This document shows positions 8,452 to 16,907 of a stretch of 51,609 nt of DNA, piece after piece. A program made the translations under genes and the position numbers. The notes beneath the pieces are model-generated. The model was not told the DNA's origin. It searched no databases and saw nothing but the letters and a program-made list of their open reading frames with translations. Every line of letters starts with the position of its first letter. Within the stretch, counting starts at the first letter, position 1. The stretch comes from Nostoc sp. CMAA1605 (lineage in GTDB: Bacteria; Cyanobacteriota; Cyanobacteriia; Cyanobacteriales; Nostocaceae), in the NCBI RefSeq assembly GCF_021596505.1, contig NZ_PJIZ01000064.1:1-51609 (forward strand). Reading direction: 5' to 3'.

Positions 8452-9783
8452 ATGCGTGTATTTAACGCCCTATTTTGTTTAACTTTTCAAGTATGGGTTT
8501 TCTTAAATATTTTTCAGCCTGTTTTTGCTCAAGCACCAACACCACCTTCAGAGGAGTTACCATTTAAATTCCCTTCTCCACCACCAGATAGGGAGACAAC
8601 ACCAGCTAGCAGTAGTAATGAAATTGCACCTCAATTCAATCGTTATTTGTTGGGGCCTGGGGATGTCATTAACGTGACCTTTGAACGTCCTCCTGGCCCC
8701 TATCGTTTGGGAAGTGGAGATGTAGTCAGTGTAATTGTGCAACGTTTCCCAGATTTAAGCTTTCAAGCAGCAATTAACCCAGAAGGTAATATCATTGTTC
8801 CACTATTAGAAACAGTGCCACTGCAAGGTTTAACTCTACAAGAGGCACAAGAGAGAATTCGTTCTTTACTCAATCGTTATGTAATTAATCCTGTTGTAGT
8901 TTTATCTTTAGCGTCGGCGCGTCCAGATTTGAGTTTTCAAGCTCAAGTTAGTCCAGAAGGCAATATTGTAGTGCCGCAAATTGGTACGGTTTCTGTGCAA
9001 GGCTTAAGTTTAGAAGAAGCACAGGAAAAGATTCGTTTGAGTTTGAGCCGCATTATAGTCGATCCTTCATTAGTAGTATCCTTGGCTACTCCTCGTCCTG
9101 TACAGGTGACTATTAGTGGGGAAGTATTTCGTCCAGGTATTTACAATGTTTCTGCTGCTTTACCCCGTGTAGCTGATGCTTTGTTATTGGCTGGTGGTTC
9201 TAGTATTGCTGCTGACTTGCGTCAAATACAGGTGCGTCGTCGCCTGACAGATGGTTCAACGATCGCACAAAATATTGATTTATACGGCACATTGCAAAAC
9301 GATGGTTCATTACCTAGTTTACGTCTGCAAGATGGGGATGCAATTATTGTGCCGAAACGAGAAATTGGTACAGATGATGGTTATGACCGCCTTTTAGTCT
9401 CTCGTTCTTCCTTAGCTACACCACAAATTAGAGTCAGAGTCTTAAATTATGCGGCTGGGGGACTTGTGACACAAACTCTGCCTAATGGTAGTAACTTTGT
9501 AGATGCTTTGGGTGGAATTAACCTGGATACGGCAAATCTGCGGGATATGGCTTTAATTCGCTTTGACCCAGAACGAGGTAGAGCTGTCACTCAATCATTA
9601 GATGCGAAAAAAGCCTTGAGTGGTGATGTTTCTCAAAATGTGCCACTGCAAGATAATGATGTGATTGTTGTAGGACGCAACCTGATTGGACGTATTACTA
9701 ACTTCCTTAGCACTATTACTCAGCCATTTTTCAACGTGCGTTCGTTCCTCAATTTCTTTAATAATTTTGGTGGTGGTAATTAG
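8452..9783 (+). CDS. Wza-like polysaccharide export protein (poly_export/SLBB)
   Basis: A 443-residue secreted outer-membrane auxiliary protein for exopolysaccharide export. A signal peptide (1-27, ending PVFAQA) is followed by a Pro-rich linker and the poly_export entry motif YLLGPGDVINV (65-75). A second, near-copy entry motif YRLGSGDVVSVIV lies at about 84-96. Two tandem repeats of about 59 residues follow, each beginning PDLSFQA (about 99-157 and 158-216), so the periplasmic domain is duplicated. SLBB-type segments follow (VQVTISGEVFRPGIYNV and a later one near 330). There is no lipobox, in contrast to classical Wza. It directly precedes the BY-kinase gene, its usual partner. Confidence 0.9.
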   Translation: MRVFNALFCLTFQVWVFLNIFQPVFAQAPTPPSEELPFKFPSPPPDRETTPASSSNEIAPQFNRYLLGPGDVINVTFERPPGPYRLGSGDVVSVIVQRFPDLSFQAAINPEGNIIVPLLETVPLQGLTLQEAQERIRSLLNRYVINPVVVLSLASARPDLSFQAQVSPEGNIVVPQIGTVSVQGLSLEEAQEKIRLSLSRIIVDPSLVVSLATPRPVQVTISGEVFRPGIYNVSAALPRVADALLLAGGSSIAADLRQIQVRRRLTDGSTIAQNIDLYGTLQNDGSLPSLRLQDGDAIIVPKREIGTDDGYDRLLVSRSSLATPQIRVRVLNYAAGGLVTQTLPNGSNFVDALGGINLDTANLRDMALIRFDPERGRAVTQSLDAKKALSGDVSQNVPLQDNDVIVVGRNLIGRITNFLSTITQPFFNVRSFLNFFNNFGGGN

Positions 9784-9942
9784 GAAGACGTTGTTTAATA
9801 TGTTTAGTTTGTCAAGAATGTAGCAAAATGAAACACGGGGGTGACTAATGAATCATTCATCATGAATAATAACTAGTAACTACAATGACAACTAGCGATC
9901 GCCGATTCAATTAACTATCGTCTGTTTACCTATGTTTCTGTT

Positions 9943-12120
9943 ATGACCCCACCAATTGTTAAGCGTTACATTATTGCTTTTGAAAAATACAAATGGGTTG
10001 GACTAGCCAGTTTTGCCTTAATTGTGGCGGGGTCAACAGTAGTGGCTATCCAGCCGGAGCCACCACCAAACTACATAGCTGACAGCGCATTAACCTATTC
10101 CGGCCCGCCTGTGTCTTTTTCTACAACTGGTAGCGAAATTCAAGAACAGGGTAAAGAACTAGATGCAACATCTCTGCTCTCAGACCAGCTAATTGAAAGC
10201 GTCTCGACAACGGTGGGTATCAAACCTAAAGTTTTGGCTAGTAGCGTAGACCTCAAGTTACCAAAAAGAAACGCTAGAACTGGGAAATTAGACTCGAATA
10301 TCATTGAACTCAAATATCGAGATACTGACCCTAAACGCGCTCAAGAAATTGTCAAGGCTTTGATGGATGGGATGATCCAGTACAGTAGCGATGTCAATAC
10401 AACGCGTTTAAGAGCCATTATTGAAAAAGTTAATGAACGCATCCCACAAGCTAAAGGAGAACTACAAGCGGCTGAAAAGAAACTAGAAATATATGACCGT
10501 CGGGAACGTCCCGCCATATTGGCAGCAGAAAATGGCAGTTTATTAAGTGCTGTCACCAACAGTCAAAACCAACAAAGAATCATTCAACAAACCATTACTG
10601 GGATTGATGCCCAACTTCGTAGTCTCCAAGAGAAGTTAGGGTTAAATGTTAATCAGGCTTACGTTTCTTCGGCTTTAAGTGCTGACCCGATTATCGGTGA
10701 TTTACGGACACAACTTTATCAAACTGAATCACAAATAGCTCTGCTGCGTAAGGATCTGCGGCCGGAACATCCCACCATGATCCAGTTAACGCGACAAAAA
10801 CAAGCCACTGAGGAATTACTGCAACAACGCGCCGCAGAGGTGGTTGGTGGGGGTGGTACAGCCGCACCTTTGGCGGGAAATATCACAGGTATCCGCGCTC
10901 AAAGTAACCTCGATCCGGCCAGACAACAGTTAGCAAACCAGATGGTGGCTTTGCAAACCCAACGGGAAACCCTACAGCAACAATTAGCACAACAAGTCCG
11001 GGAAGAACTGCAACTGCGTCAGGAGTATTCCCAAATACCCAACAAACAGCTAGAGCGATCGCGTTTAGAACAGGAAGTGGCACTTAAAAAGGCTGTGTTT
11101 GATCAAATGCAGGCTAAACTGACTGATGCTAGAACAGCCGAAGCGGAAACAGTCAGTAGTTTTAGTGTTGCCAGAGCCATCACCGTGATTGCTGATGCCA
11201 AGAAACCTAAGAGTGTAGTCTTAACTTTGGCAGTGGGTGGGTTCTTGGGTTTTGTAGTTGGTGGGGGGATCATTTTCTTATTGGGTTCTCTCGAAGGCAC
11301 ATTCCGCACCAGAGAAGATATCCGCGACAGCCTCAAACAACGGGAAGTTGCTTTGTTGGGAGAAATACCTTTAATGCCTGTGGATGATTTACCACCAGAA
11401 GGTATACCCGTAGTGTTATCTGCTGAGTCTGTGTATTTAGAGTTTTATGAAAAGCTACGTAGTAACCTGCGCCGCTTTGGTGGGCAAAAGTTAAAAGTAG
11501 TATTAATTACTAGCACCAGCAGCAATGAGGGTAAAACTACTAGTGCTTATAACCTGGGGATTGCGGCAGCTCGCGCAGGAAAGAGAACTTTGATCATTGA
11601 AACAGATTTGCGATCGCCTTCACGCTGTTTATCACTCAGAGTCAACCCAGACCCCGATGCTAATCTAGAACCCCTGCGTTATTACGGCAGCTTAAGCGAA
11701 TGTATCCGCCTAGTCCCCGATGTGGAAAACCTCTACATTATTCCTAGTCCTGGCCCTGTACGCCAATCTGCGGCTGTCTTAGAATCGAGTGAAATCCGGC
11801 GGCTGATGGAGGATGTAAGGGAACGCTACGATTTGGTTATCTTAGACACTCATCCCCTGAGTTTATCTAATGATGCCCTCTTAATTCAACCCTATAGTGA
11901 TGGCATGGTCTTAGTAGCAAGACCTAACTACACCCAAGAAAATATGTTAGGTGAAGCAGTTGATCAATTAGTAGAAGCTGAACTGGGTTTAGTAGGAACT
12001 ATTATCAACGGTGCTGACATCACTATTTCCCTACCTCCTTCAGTGGAGTCTGTATCTACAGAAGAACCTGAAATTCAAGATGAAGCAACAGAAGTTTCTG
12101 TTGGTGCAAATAGTCAATAG
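9943..12120 (+). CDS. Wzz/Wzc-like chain-length determinant with BY-kinase domain
   Basis: A 725-residue inner-membrane polysaccharide co-polymerase fused to a cytoplasmic CpsD/CapB-type tyrosine kinase. Transmembrane helix 1 is at about 18-37 and helix 2 at about 424-448 (LTLAVGGFLGFVVGG). The periplasmic part between them is coiled-coil rich with a GNVR-type end (KQLERSRLEQEVALKKAVFDQ, shortened here). The kinase domain has Walker A at TSSNEGKTT (Lys531), Walker A' at LIIETDLRSP and Walker B at YDLVILDTHPLS. The usual C-terminal tyrosine cluster is missing; the last 30 residues are acidic and contain no tyrosine. It is the last gene of the 5.2-12.1 kb export cluster, and the low-molecular-weight phosphatase at 20.3-20.6 kb could be its counter-enzyme. 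Confidence 0.92.
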   Translation: MTPPIVKRYIIAFEKYKWVGLASFALIVAGSTVVAIQPEPPPNYIADSALTYSGPPVSFSTTGSEIQEQGKELDATSLLSDQLIESVSTTVGIKPKVLASSVDLKLPKRNARTGKLDSNIIELKYRDTDPKRAQEIVKALMDGMIQYSSDVNTTRLRAIIEKVNERIPQAKGELQAAEKKLEIYDRRERPAILAAENGSLLSAVTNSQNQQRIIQQTITGIDAQLRSLQEKLGLNVNQAYVSSALSADPIIGDLRTQLYQTESQIALLRKDLRPEHPTMIQLTRQKQATEELLQQRAAEVVGGGGTAAPLAGNITGIRAQSNLDPARQQLANQMVALQTQRETLQQQLAQQVREELQLRQEYSQIPNKQLERSRLEQEVALKKAVFDQMQAKLTDARTAEAETVSSFSVARAITVIADAKKPKSVVLTLAVGGFLGFVVGGGIIFLLGSLEGTFRTREDIRDSLKQREVALLGEIPLMPVDDLPPEGIPVVLSAESVYLEFYEKLRSNLRRFGGQKLKVVLITSTSSNEGKTTSAYNLGIAAARAGKRTLIIETDLRSPSRCLSLRVNPDPDANLEPLRYYGSLSECIRLVPDVENLYIIPSPGPVRQSAAVLESSEIRRLMEDVRERYDLVILDTHPLSLSNDALLIQPYSDGMVLVARPNYTQENMLGEAVDQLVEAELGLVGTIINGADITISLPPSVESVSTEEPEIQDEATEVSVGANSQ

Positions 12121-12174
12121 TCAAGTCGCTTCGCTCCAATTCAAAATTCAAAATTCAAAATTCAAAATTAAAGA
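12121..12174. repeat. TTCAAAA heptamer array
   Basis: Four to five copies of the heptamer TTCAAAA follow the BY-kinase stop codon (about 12137-12170). A second loose tract of the same type lies around 12258-12315, followed by AGTCAAT units to about 12341. These are STRR repeats without coding potential. Confidence 0.6.
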
Positions 12175-12207
12175 CAATGAGTGGTGGGTTCAAGCCACCA
12201 CTCATTG
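12175..12207 (+). terminator. Perfect 13-bp hairpin downstream of the BY-kinase gene
   Basis: CAATGAGTGGTGG (12175-12187) pairs perfectly with CCACCACTCATTG (12195-12207) around the 7-nt loop GTTCAAG. There is no T tract straight after it, so it is not a textbook terminator. A second small palindrome (CTAAATTTTCAATTTAG) follows at about 12214-12231. The paired hairpins may be a remnant end of an IS200/IS605-type element; that is inference. Confidence 0.5.
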
Positions 12208-12350
12208 AAGACCGCTAAATTTTCAATTTAGGGGGATCTTTAAACCCAAAATTAATTAATTCAAAATTATTTTTATTGTTCATGTTGAATCTTAAATTTT
12301 GCATTTTGAATTCAAAAAAGGTCAATAGTCAATAGTCAATAGGAATTAAA

Positions 12351-12409
12351 AAAAGGCGAAAGTAAAAAGTAAGAAACTCTTATCTTTTAACTTTTTACTT
12401 TTGCCTTTT
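12351..12409. terminator. Bidirectional terminator between convergent genes
   Basis: Near-perfect 20-nt arms (12351-12370 and 12390-12409, 19 of 20 pairing, left arm beginning AAAAGGCGAAAG) enclose a 19-nt loop. A- and T-rich ends lie on both sides. The position between the convergent BY-kinase and rhomboid genes fits a two-way terminator, although the sequence may also be a dispersed repeat. Confidence 0.5.
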
Positions 12410-12418
12410 GCCTTTTTC

Positions 12419-13094
12419 TCAATAATCACGTTTAAATAGCCCAAATAAAGGTGCGAGAATCATCCCAAACACAAAGCCGCCAATGTGCGCCCAGTAGGCA
12501 ACTCCACCTGTTTCAACACTCATATTAGCAGCAGTTTGTAGGCTAACTAATCCAGAGATGACATTTTGAACGAAGAAAACCCCAATCAATATCATGGCTG
12601 GAATGCTGATTGTAGTTACGAAAAAACCTAAGAAAAGCAAAGTTGTTACTCTAGCATGGGGAAAGCGGATGAGATACGCACCTAATACTCCCGAAATTGC
12701 ACCGCTAGCCCCCAAGGAAGGGATAGTTGAAGACATCCCAATGAACCACTGAGACGCAGCAGCTAAAGCACCACAAGTTAAATAAAAAATGAGGTATTTG
12801 AAATGACCAAGACGGTCTTCGATATTATTACCAAATACCCAAAGAAAAACCATATTAGAAATTAAGTGCCACCACCCCCCGTGTAAAAATTGGGAGGTAA
12901 ATAAAGTTGTCCACTCCCCAGCTAAATTAGTGGTTAATTCTTGTGGGACTACTGCATATTGATTAAAAAAAAAGATTCAACTGCTCATTCGACAAACTCA
13001 ATTCATGCAGGAAAATTAGAACGTTCATCCCAATTAAACCGTAAGTAAAATACGGTGTGATGCGGGTCGGGTTGTCGTCGTAGAGTGGAAACAC
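12419..13094 (-). pseudogene. Rhomboid family intramembrane serine protease, frameshifted at a T9 run
   Basis: This gene encodes a rhomboid protease, but its frame is interrupted. From a GTG at 13094 (AGGA 9 nt upstream) the reading is MFPLYDDNPTRITPYFTYGL and on to LNLFF, then a stop at 12963-12965. The coding strand has nine T residues here (12965-12973). Removing one restores an uninterrupted continuation: NQYAVVPQELTTN, HGGWWHLISNMVFLW, the catalytic Ser in SLGASGAISGVLGAY and the catalytic His in YWAHIGGFVFGM. The repaired product would be 224 residues with about six helices. As it stands, only a product from 12853 lacking the first helices could be made without slippage. A sequencing error, true decay, or transcriptional slippage on the run would all explain it. 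It lies 230 nt downstream of the CyRepA1 gene. Confidence 0.85.
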
Positions 13095-13244
13095 AGGTGT
13101 TTTTCCTAATGGTTACTAATTGCAATATAACTCGAATTCAGAGCCTATGTATTACCACACTATCATTAACGCATTTTCCAGATAAATACACATAGGTGAA
13201 AATGCTTGCAACTCCTACACCACAATTAGGATTAAGTTCGTAGT

Positions 13245-13260
13245 AAGGACTTTAGTCCTT
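13245..13260. terminator. AAGGACT/AGTCCTT palindrome
   Basis: A short inverted repeat (AAGGACTTTAGTCCTT) lies between the CyRepA1 gene and the rhomboid gene, next to a dispersed repeat stretch (about 13262-13296, with CGTAGCTTGCTTCTCC) of which a relative occurs near 45347-45365. It may act as a weak terminator, but it also looks like a dispersed palindromic repeat. Confidence 0.35.
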
Positions 13261-13324
13261 TTCTGTTCGCGTAGCTTGCTTCTCCAGAGGGGTACACTAC
13301 AAACCTGTCATTATTTACCTTGTT

Positions 13325-16300
13325 CTACTTATACATCACCGAAACAGGAGAACTTACGATTTTTGATTGTTGCCAATTAGCGAAATTATCGGTGTGGTTA
13401 TTTCCTATTTGTCTGGTGTGAGCTAATATCAATTCGTCTCTCTGATGCCAGATAGTAAATATTTGCTCTCTACCATCATTCAGGGTATCTACATCAATTT
13501 GGTAAAAATCATGGATACGCTGCAATTTCAACCCTAATAAGTTTAACAACCGACTGAGGATTTTTATCCCTGTTATACTATTTTTGACTCTGATGAAGTC
13601 AATACCTAACACTCTTTTAATGTGTTTACTGTGTTGAAATACTATGTCCCTCAACCAGATTAACTTCGGGTCATCCTCTGTAAATTTGGCATCACTTTCA
13701 AGAAATTGCAATATCCCCAAGGCTCTCATCGCCTCTATTTTCACGGTGTAGGTTTTTAAATCTGGGAGAAAAACTTTGCCATCACCTAACGACAATTGTT
13801 GATACCATTCTTGTTGATCTCTCAGATGGAAGTATTCACTTTCATGGGTTAGATAATAGTGAATTAATAATTGAGAATAGTATCCTTGATCATCCTTAAC
13901 TTTTAGTAATGGGGTGATAGGAATACCGTAGCGTTGTTTGAGATGATATTTTTGAATTTGATAGCGTTCGGCATCAGTGAGAGAATGTTGGGAAGCTAGC
14001 TGCTCATGCTCTACATAATCAATATCTTTAGCATTAGCAACATTAATTGCGCCTGCTAGTTGATTCTCTTGTTTAATTTTTCTAATTTGCCGCTTAATTT
14101 CTTTACCTTTTTGGCGTTTTTCTGACCATTCTTTTTGAACTTTAACAATTTCTAAAACTAATCTTCTCCGAGTTGCTAAATCTTGAGGATCGGTTGCTAA
14201 GAAAGCTAATCTTAAATCTCTAACTATATTATTATGTATTGCATTACTCCTGAGCCGGATTTGATGACCATCGTTAGTTAAGCCTTCTTGCATGGCTTGG
14301 CGATAGAGACGAAGAGAAGCATTGACTCTGGCTGATAATTTAGCCCAGGTACGCAAATGCACAGGGTCATAAACCAGAGGTAAATCAACATCTATTTTAT
14401 GTAAAGGGCTAAGTAAGGCGAGGTTTTCTTTTTGATTTTCTTGATACCAATTAGACAATAAACGATAGTTGGTGCTACCGCTACCAATTAAACCAATTCC
14501 CCGTTTAGCACACCAAACAATGCGCGGTACATTATCTCTAACTCTAGCTAATGCTTGTCGTGCTTCTGCATCAGGAATTACTCCTTGAAAAATGCCATAG
14601 ACTCTATCAAAGTGTTGGACATCAATACTAATACCTGTGCCTAAACTGGGGGTAACAAATACAGTTGCATATTCAGTAATTTTTTGATTGATGGCTGGGA
14701 CAAAATCAACAGCCGCATGACCTGGAGTGTTAGTTGTTTGACTATTAATTACTAAAGTTTTAGGAAACTGATAACGGAGTTTTTCTAAACGTTCTTTCAG
14801 ATAACGCTCAATAGTTTCGCAACTATATCTACCAGCACGGCTATCGGTGGTAACGTAACATTTACGCCCTGCTAATAAATCTAACTCTAATTGCTGAATT
14901 AATGGTATGGGGTTAGGAGAATCATAAAATGTCACATCCCAACCACGTTGGGGTTGCCATTGATTGACTAATATCCACGGTGTGATTTTACAGCCTGCTA
15001 AACTTTGTAAATAATCTAAGGAAACATCTGATAAATCAGCATCTTGGGCAATCACTAAACCGCCAGTTGATACTACGGTAGCAATTAATTCCTGGAATAA
15101 CTTTAAAATTTTGACACGCTTATGTTTGCAAGTGCTGCTATTGAGCAAATGCCATAAAGATTGCTCTACTTCATCTAAAATTATGATGCCACCTTGCCAG
15201 TTTTCTGGGTCAAGCTTCCAAATAGAATCAATACATAAACCTAGAGAATGATTTTGAGGAGATAAATCATCATCATTACTTGCGAGATTTTCATGATTAC
15301 CTAATCCCCACTTGATCCCGACTTTTTCACAGAGGAATTTGCCTAATTGAATCCGATGGGTGATTAATAATACGGGCTGATTTCTAGTTTTAGCTTGTTG
15401 GACTACTGTTTGTAGCGCAGTAGTTTTACCTGTACCTTTAGCTGATTTGACTCCCACTAGTCCAGAGGTAGGAAAAGCTATTTCGCCTAAGTAGGGACGG
15501 TTGATAGTTAATGTCGGGGGAATAGTTAGTTCTGTATGGGGTTTAATTTCAGCGAGATAAATTTCTAAATCTAGACTCCGACGATAGGCTTTTTCAAAGG
15601 CGATCGCACCTTTAGCTATGATCAAATCATCAACGCCTTTTTCTGGCCCCGGTAGGGTAATAACTTTAACGGGACATTTTTGTTCTTGGAATAAACAACC
15701 CAATTGGGTAATTGCATTGCTAACGGCTGCTACTTTTTGCGGTTGAGTTTCAAAATCAAAACAAATATATACAGTTCGTTGCATCTGTGCAAATACAGCT
15801 AAATCGGGAATCAGTTGACGGTTGATAACTTTGCCAAATTTATCTTTGACAACCCGATAGCCACTGGTAATTCCTGGTACAGCTATGGCTGCATAGCCTT
15901 GCGTTAAGAGGGTGGCGGCTTTTTTGACTCCCTCACAGATGATGATGGGTATTTGATTTTCTAATACCCATTGCCAAAACCCGACGGCTTCACCTTGTTC
16001 ATTGCTGGTGGTATGGCTAGGCATGAGAATATTGTAACGTTGGGCGACTTGCTGCCAAATATTCCCCGTCACCCGCAGGCAAAATATCCTTGTAGGTGTG
16101 CTGGGGGGATGTTCGTATTTGATGGTTTTACCATTTTGATTGGTGCGTGGTTGGTTGGGTTTAAAACAACCCCACTCCATTGCTTTCCAATGATGGAGAG
16201 GATCTAAACCCGAACACCACCAACCACCTGCGGTGACATGACTGTAGCGTTGTAACCAACCACTTGTCACCATTCCTGTGTTAGTGCGGGGGAGATGTTC

Positions 16301-16432
16301 GGAAATTAAGAGATATTCGTAGGCTGCTGCGCCTTGGAGAGACTGGAAATTTAGTTGTGTCAAGTCTAAATCTATACCACTACGCTTGACTAATTCTTCA
16401 AGGTGTTGTGGATGTAAGTCTGGCAGATACAT
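13325..16432 (-). CDS. CyRepA1-type plasmid replication protein / superfamily helicase
   Basis: A 1035-residue protein resembling the CyRepA1 family of cyanobacterial plasmid replication proteins. The N-terminal half (about 1-300) has a DUF3854/TOPRIM-like region: the WQWVLENQIPIIICEGVKKA block with Glu167, and later VYICFDFET with Asp226. The second half is a P-loop helicase domain with Walker A KGTGKTTALQ (Lys336) and Walker B IIILDEVEQ (Asp420, Glu421). Further helicase-like blocks are LLITHRIQLGK, a YVTTDSRAGRYS segment and VFVTPSLGTGISIDVQHFDR, with the arginine-finger-like QALARVRDN. The long charged C-terminus is unrecognised. The start is the ATG at 16432, without a clear Shine-Dalgarno. 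On this window's evidence it sits among ordinary chromosomal genes, so it may be a relic of plasmid integration or a domesticated helicase. Confidence 0.8.
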   Translation of the reverse strand: MYLPDLHPQHLEELVKRSGIDLDLTQLNFQSLQGAAAYEYLLISEHLPRTNTGMVTSGWLQRYSHVTAGGWWCSGLDPLHHWKAMEWGCFKPNQPRTNQNGKTIKYEHPPSTPTRIFCLRVTGNIWQQVAQRYNILMPSHTTSNEQGEAVGFWQWVLENQIPIIICEGVKKAATLLTQGYAAIAVPGITSGYRVVKDKFGKVINRQLIPDLAVFAQMQRTVYICFDFETQPQKVAAVSNAITQLGCLFQEQKCPVKVITLPGPEKGVDDLIIAKGAIAFEKAYRRSLDLEIYLAEIKPHTELTIPPTLTINRPYLGEIAFPTSGLVGVKSAKGTGKTTALQTVVQQAKTRNQPVLLITHRIQLGKFLCEKVGIKWGLGNHENLASNDDDLSPQNHSLGLCIDSIWKLDPENWQGGIIILDEVEQSLWHLLNSSTCKHKRVKILKLFQELIATVVSTGGLVIAQDADLSDVSLDYLQSLAGCKITPWILVNQWQPQRGWDVTFYDSPNPIPLIQQLELDLLAGRKCYVTTDSRAGRYSCETIERYLKERLEKLRYQFPKTLVINSQTTNTPGHAAVDFVPAINQKITEYATVFVTPSLGTGISIDVQHFDRVYGIFQGVIPDAEARQALARVRDNVPRIVWCAKRGIGLIGSGSTNYRLLSNWYQENQKENLALLSPLHKIDVDLPLVYDPVHLRTWAKLSARVNASLRLYRQAMQEGLTNDGHQIRLRSNAIHNNIVRDLRLAFLATDPQDLATRRRLVLEIVKVQKEWSEKRQKGKEIKRQIRKIKQENQLAGAINVANAKDIDYVEHEQLASQHSLTDAERYQIQKYHLKQRYGIPITPLLKVKDDQGYYSQLLIHYYLTHESEYFHLRDQQEWYQQLSLGDGKVFLPDLKTYTVKIEAMRALGILQFLESDAKFTEDDPKLIWLRDIVFQHSKHIKRVLGIDFIRVKNSITGIKILSRLLNLLGLKLQRIHDFYQIDVDTLNDGREQIFTIWHQRDELILAHTRQIGNNHTDNFANWQQSKIVSSPVSVMYK

Positions 16433-16907
16433 GGGGCAACCGCGAACGGAATAAGGATGGATTTAAAACTTAGCACGCCTTTCTTGTTTTTTCTTAGCGA
16501 TTTTCATAAGTATTTGATGATATTTTTATTACTTCGTTGCCCGAAATACATCGGTGATTCCCATACTGAGGCATTTTATGAGAATGTGGTGCTGAAGTAA
16601 TAAGCTTGTATTGTATTAATTATTACTATTAAATTATATTTTTCAGTATTATTACATTAAGAGTTTGAGTACCACGAACTTATAAGCTTTGTCAATCAAA
16701 GTTTGTCAAGATATTTAGATAAGCGATCGCAATCCCTATATATATTCTTCAGATACAGGAAAATATATCAATATACTGAGGAAAAATCAGATAATCCAAC
16801 AGGAATTGATATCAGAAAACGATTTTATTGTCAGTATTAGTAAATTAGCTAAGTCATATATCTTACTCAAAAATCAACAGAAAAAATGAGCCGCGACAAA
16901 CGGTATA
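16433..16907. other. 475-bp A+T-rich region between divergent CyRepA1 and acylase genes
   Basis: This non-coding, strongly A+T-rich divergent region carries one HIP1 site (about 16723). It has two direct copies of TTTGTCAA (16688-16695 and 16702-16709, 14 bp apart) and two TAAGCTT motifs about 70 bp apart. Because it abuts a plasmid-type replication gene, it is where an origin would be expected, but two short repeats are not enough to call iterons. No RNA gene is seen. Confidence 0.4.

Noticed and set aside
12178..12206. Possible tRNA T-arm (GGGTTCAAGCC)
   Set aside because: The stem is a 13-bp perfect hairpin with a 7-nt loop, not a 5-bp T-stem around the TTC loop, and no other tRNA arms are present.
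16688..16709. Iterons of a replication origin
   Set aside because: Only two 8-bp direct copies are seen; iteron arrays normally have several longer, evenly spaced copies.
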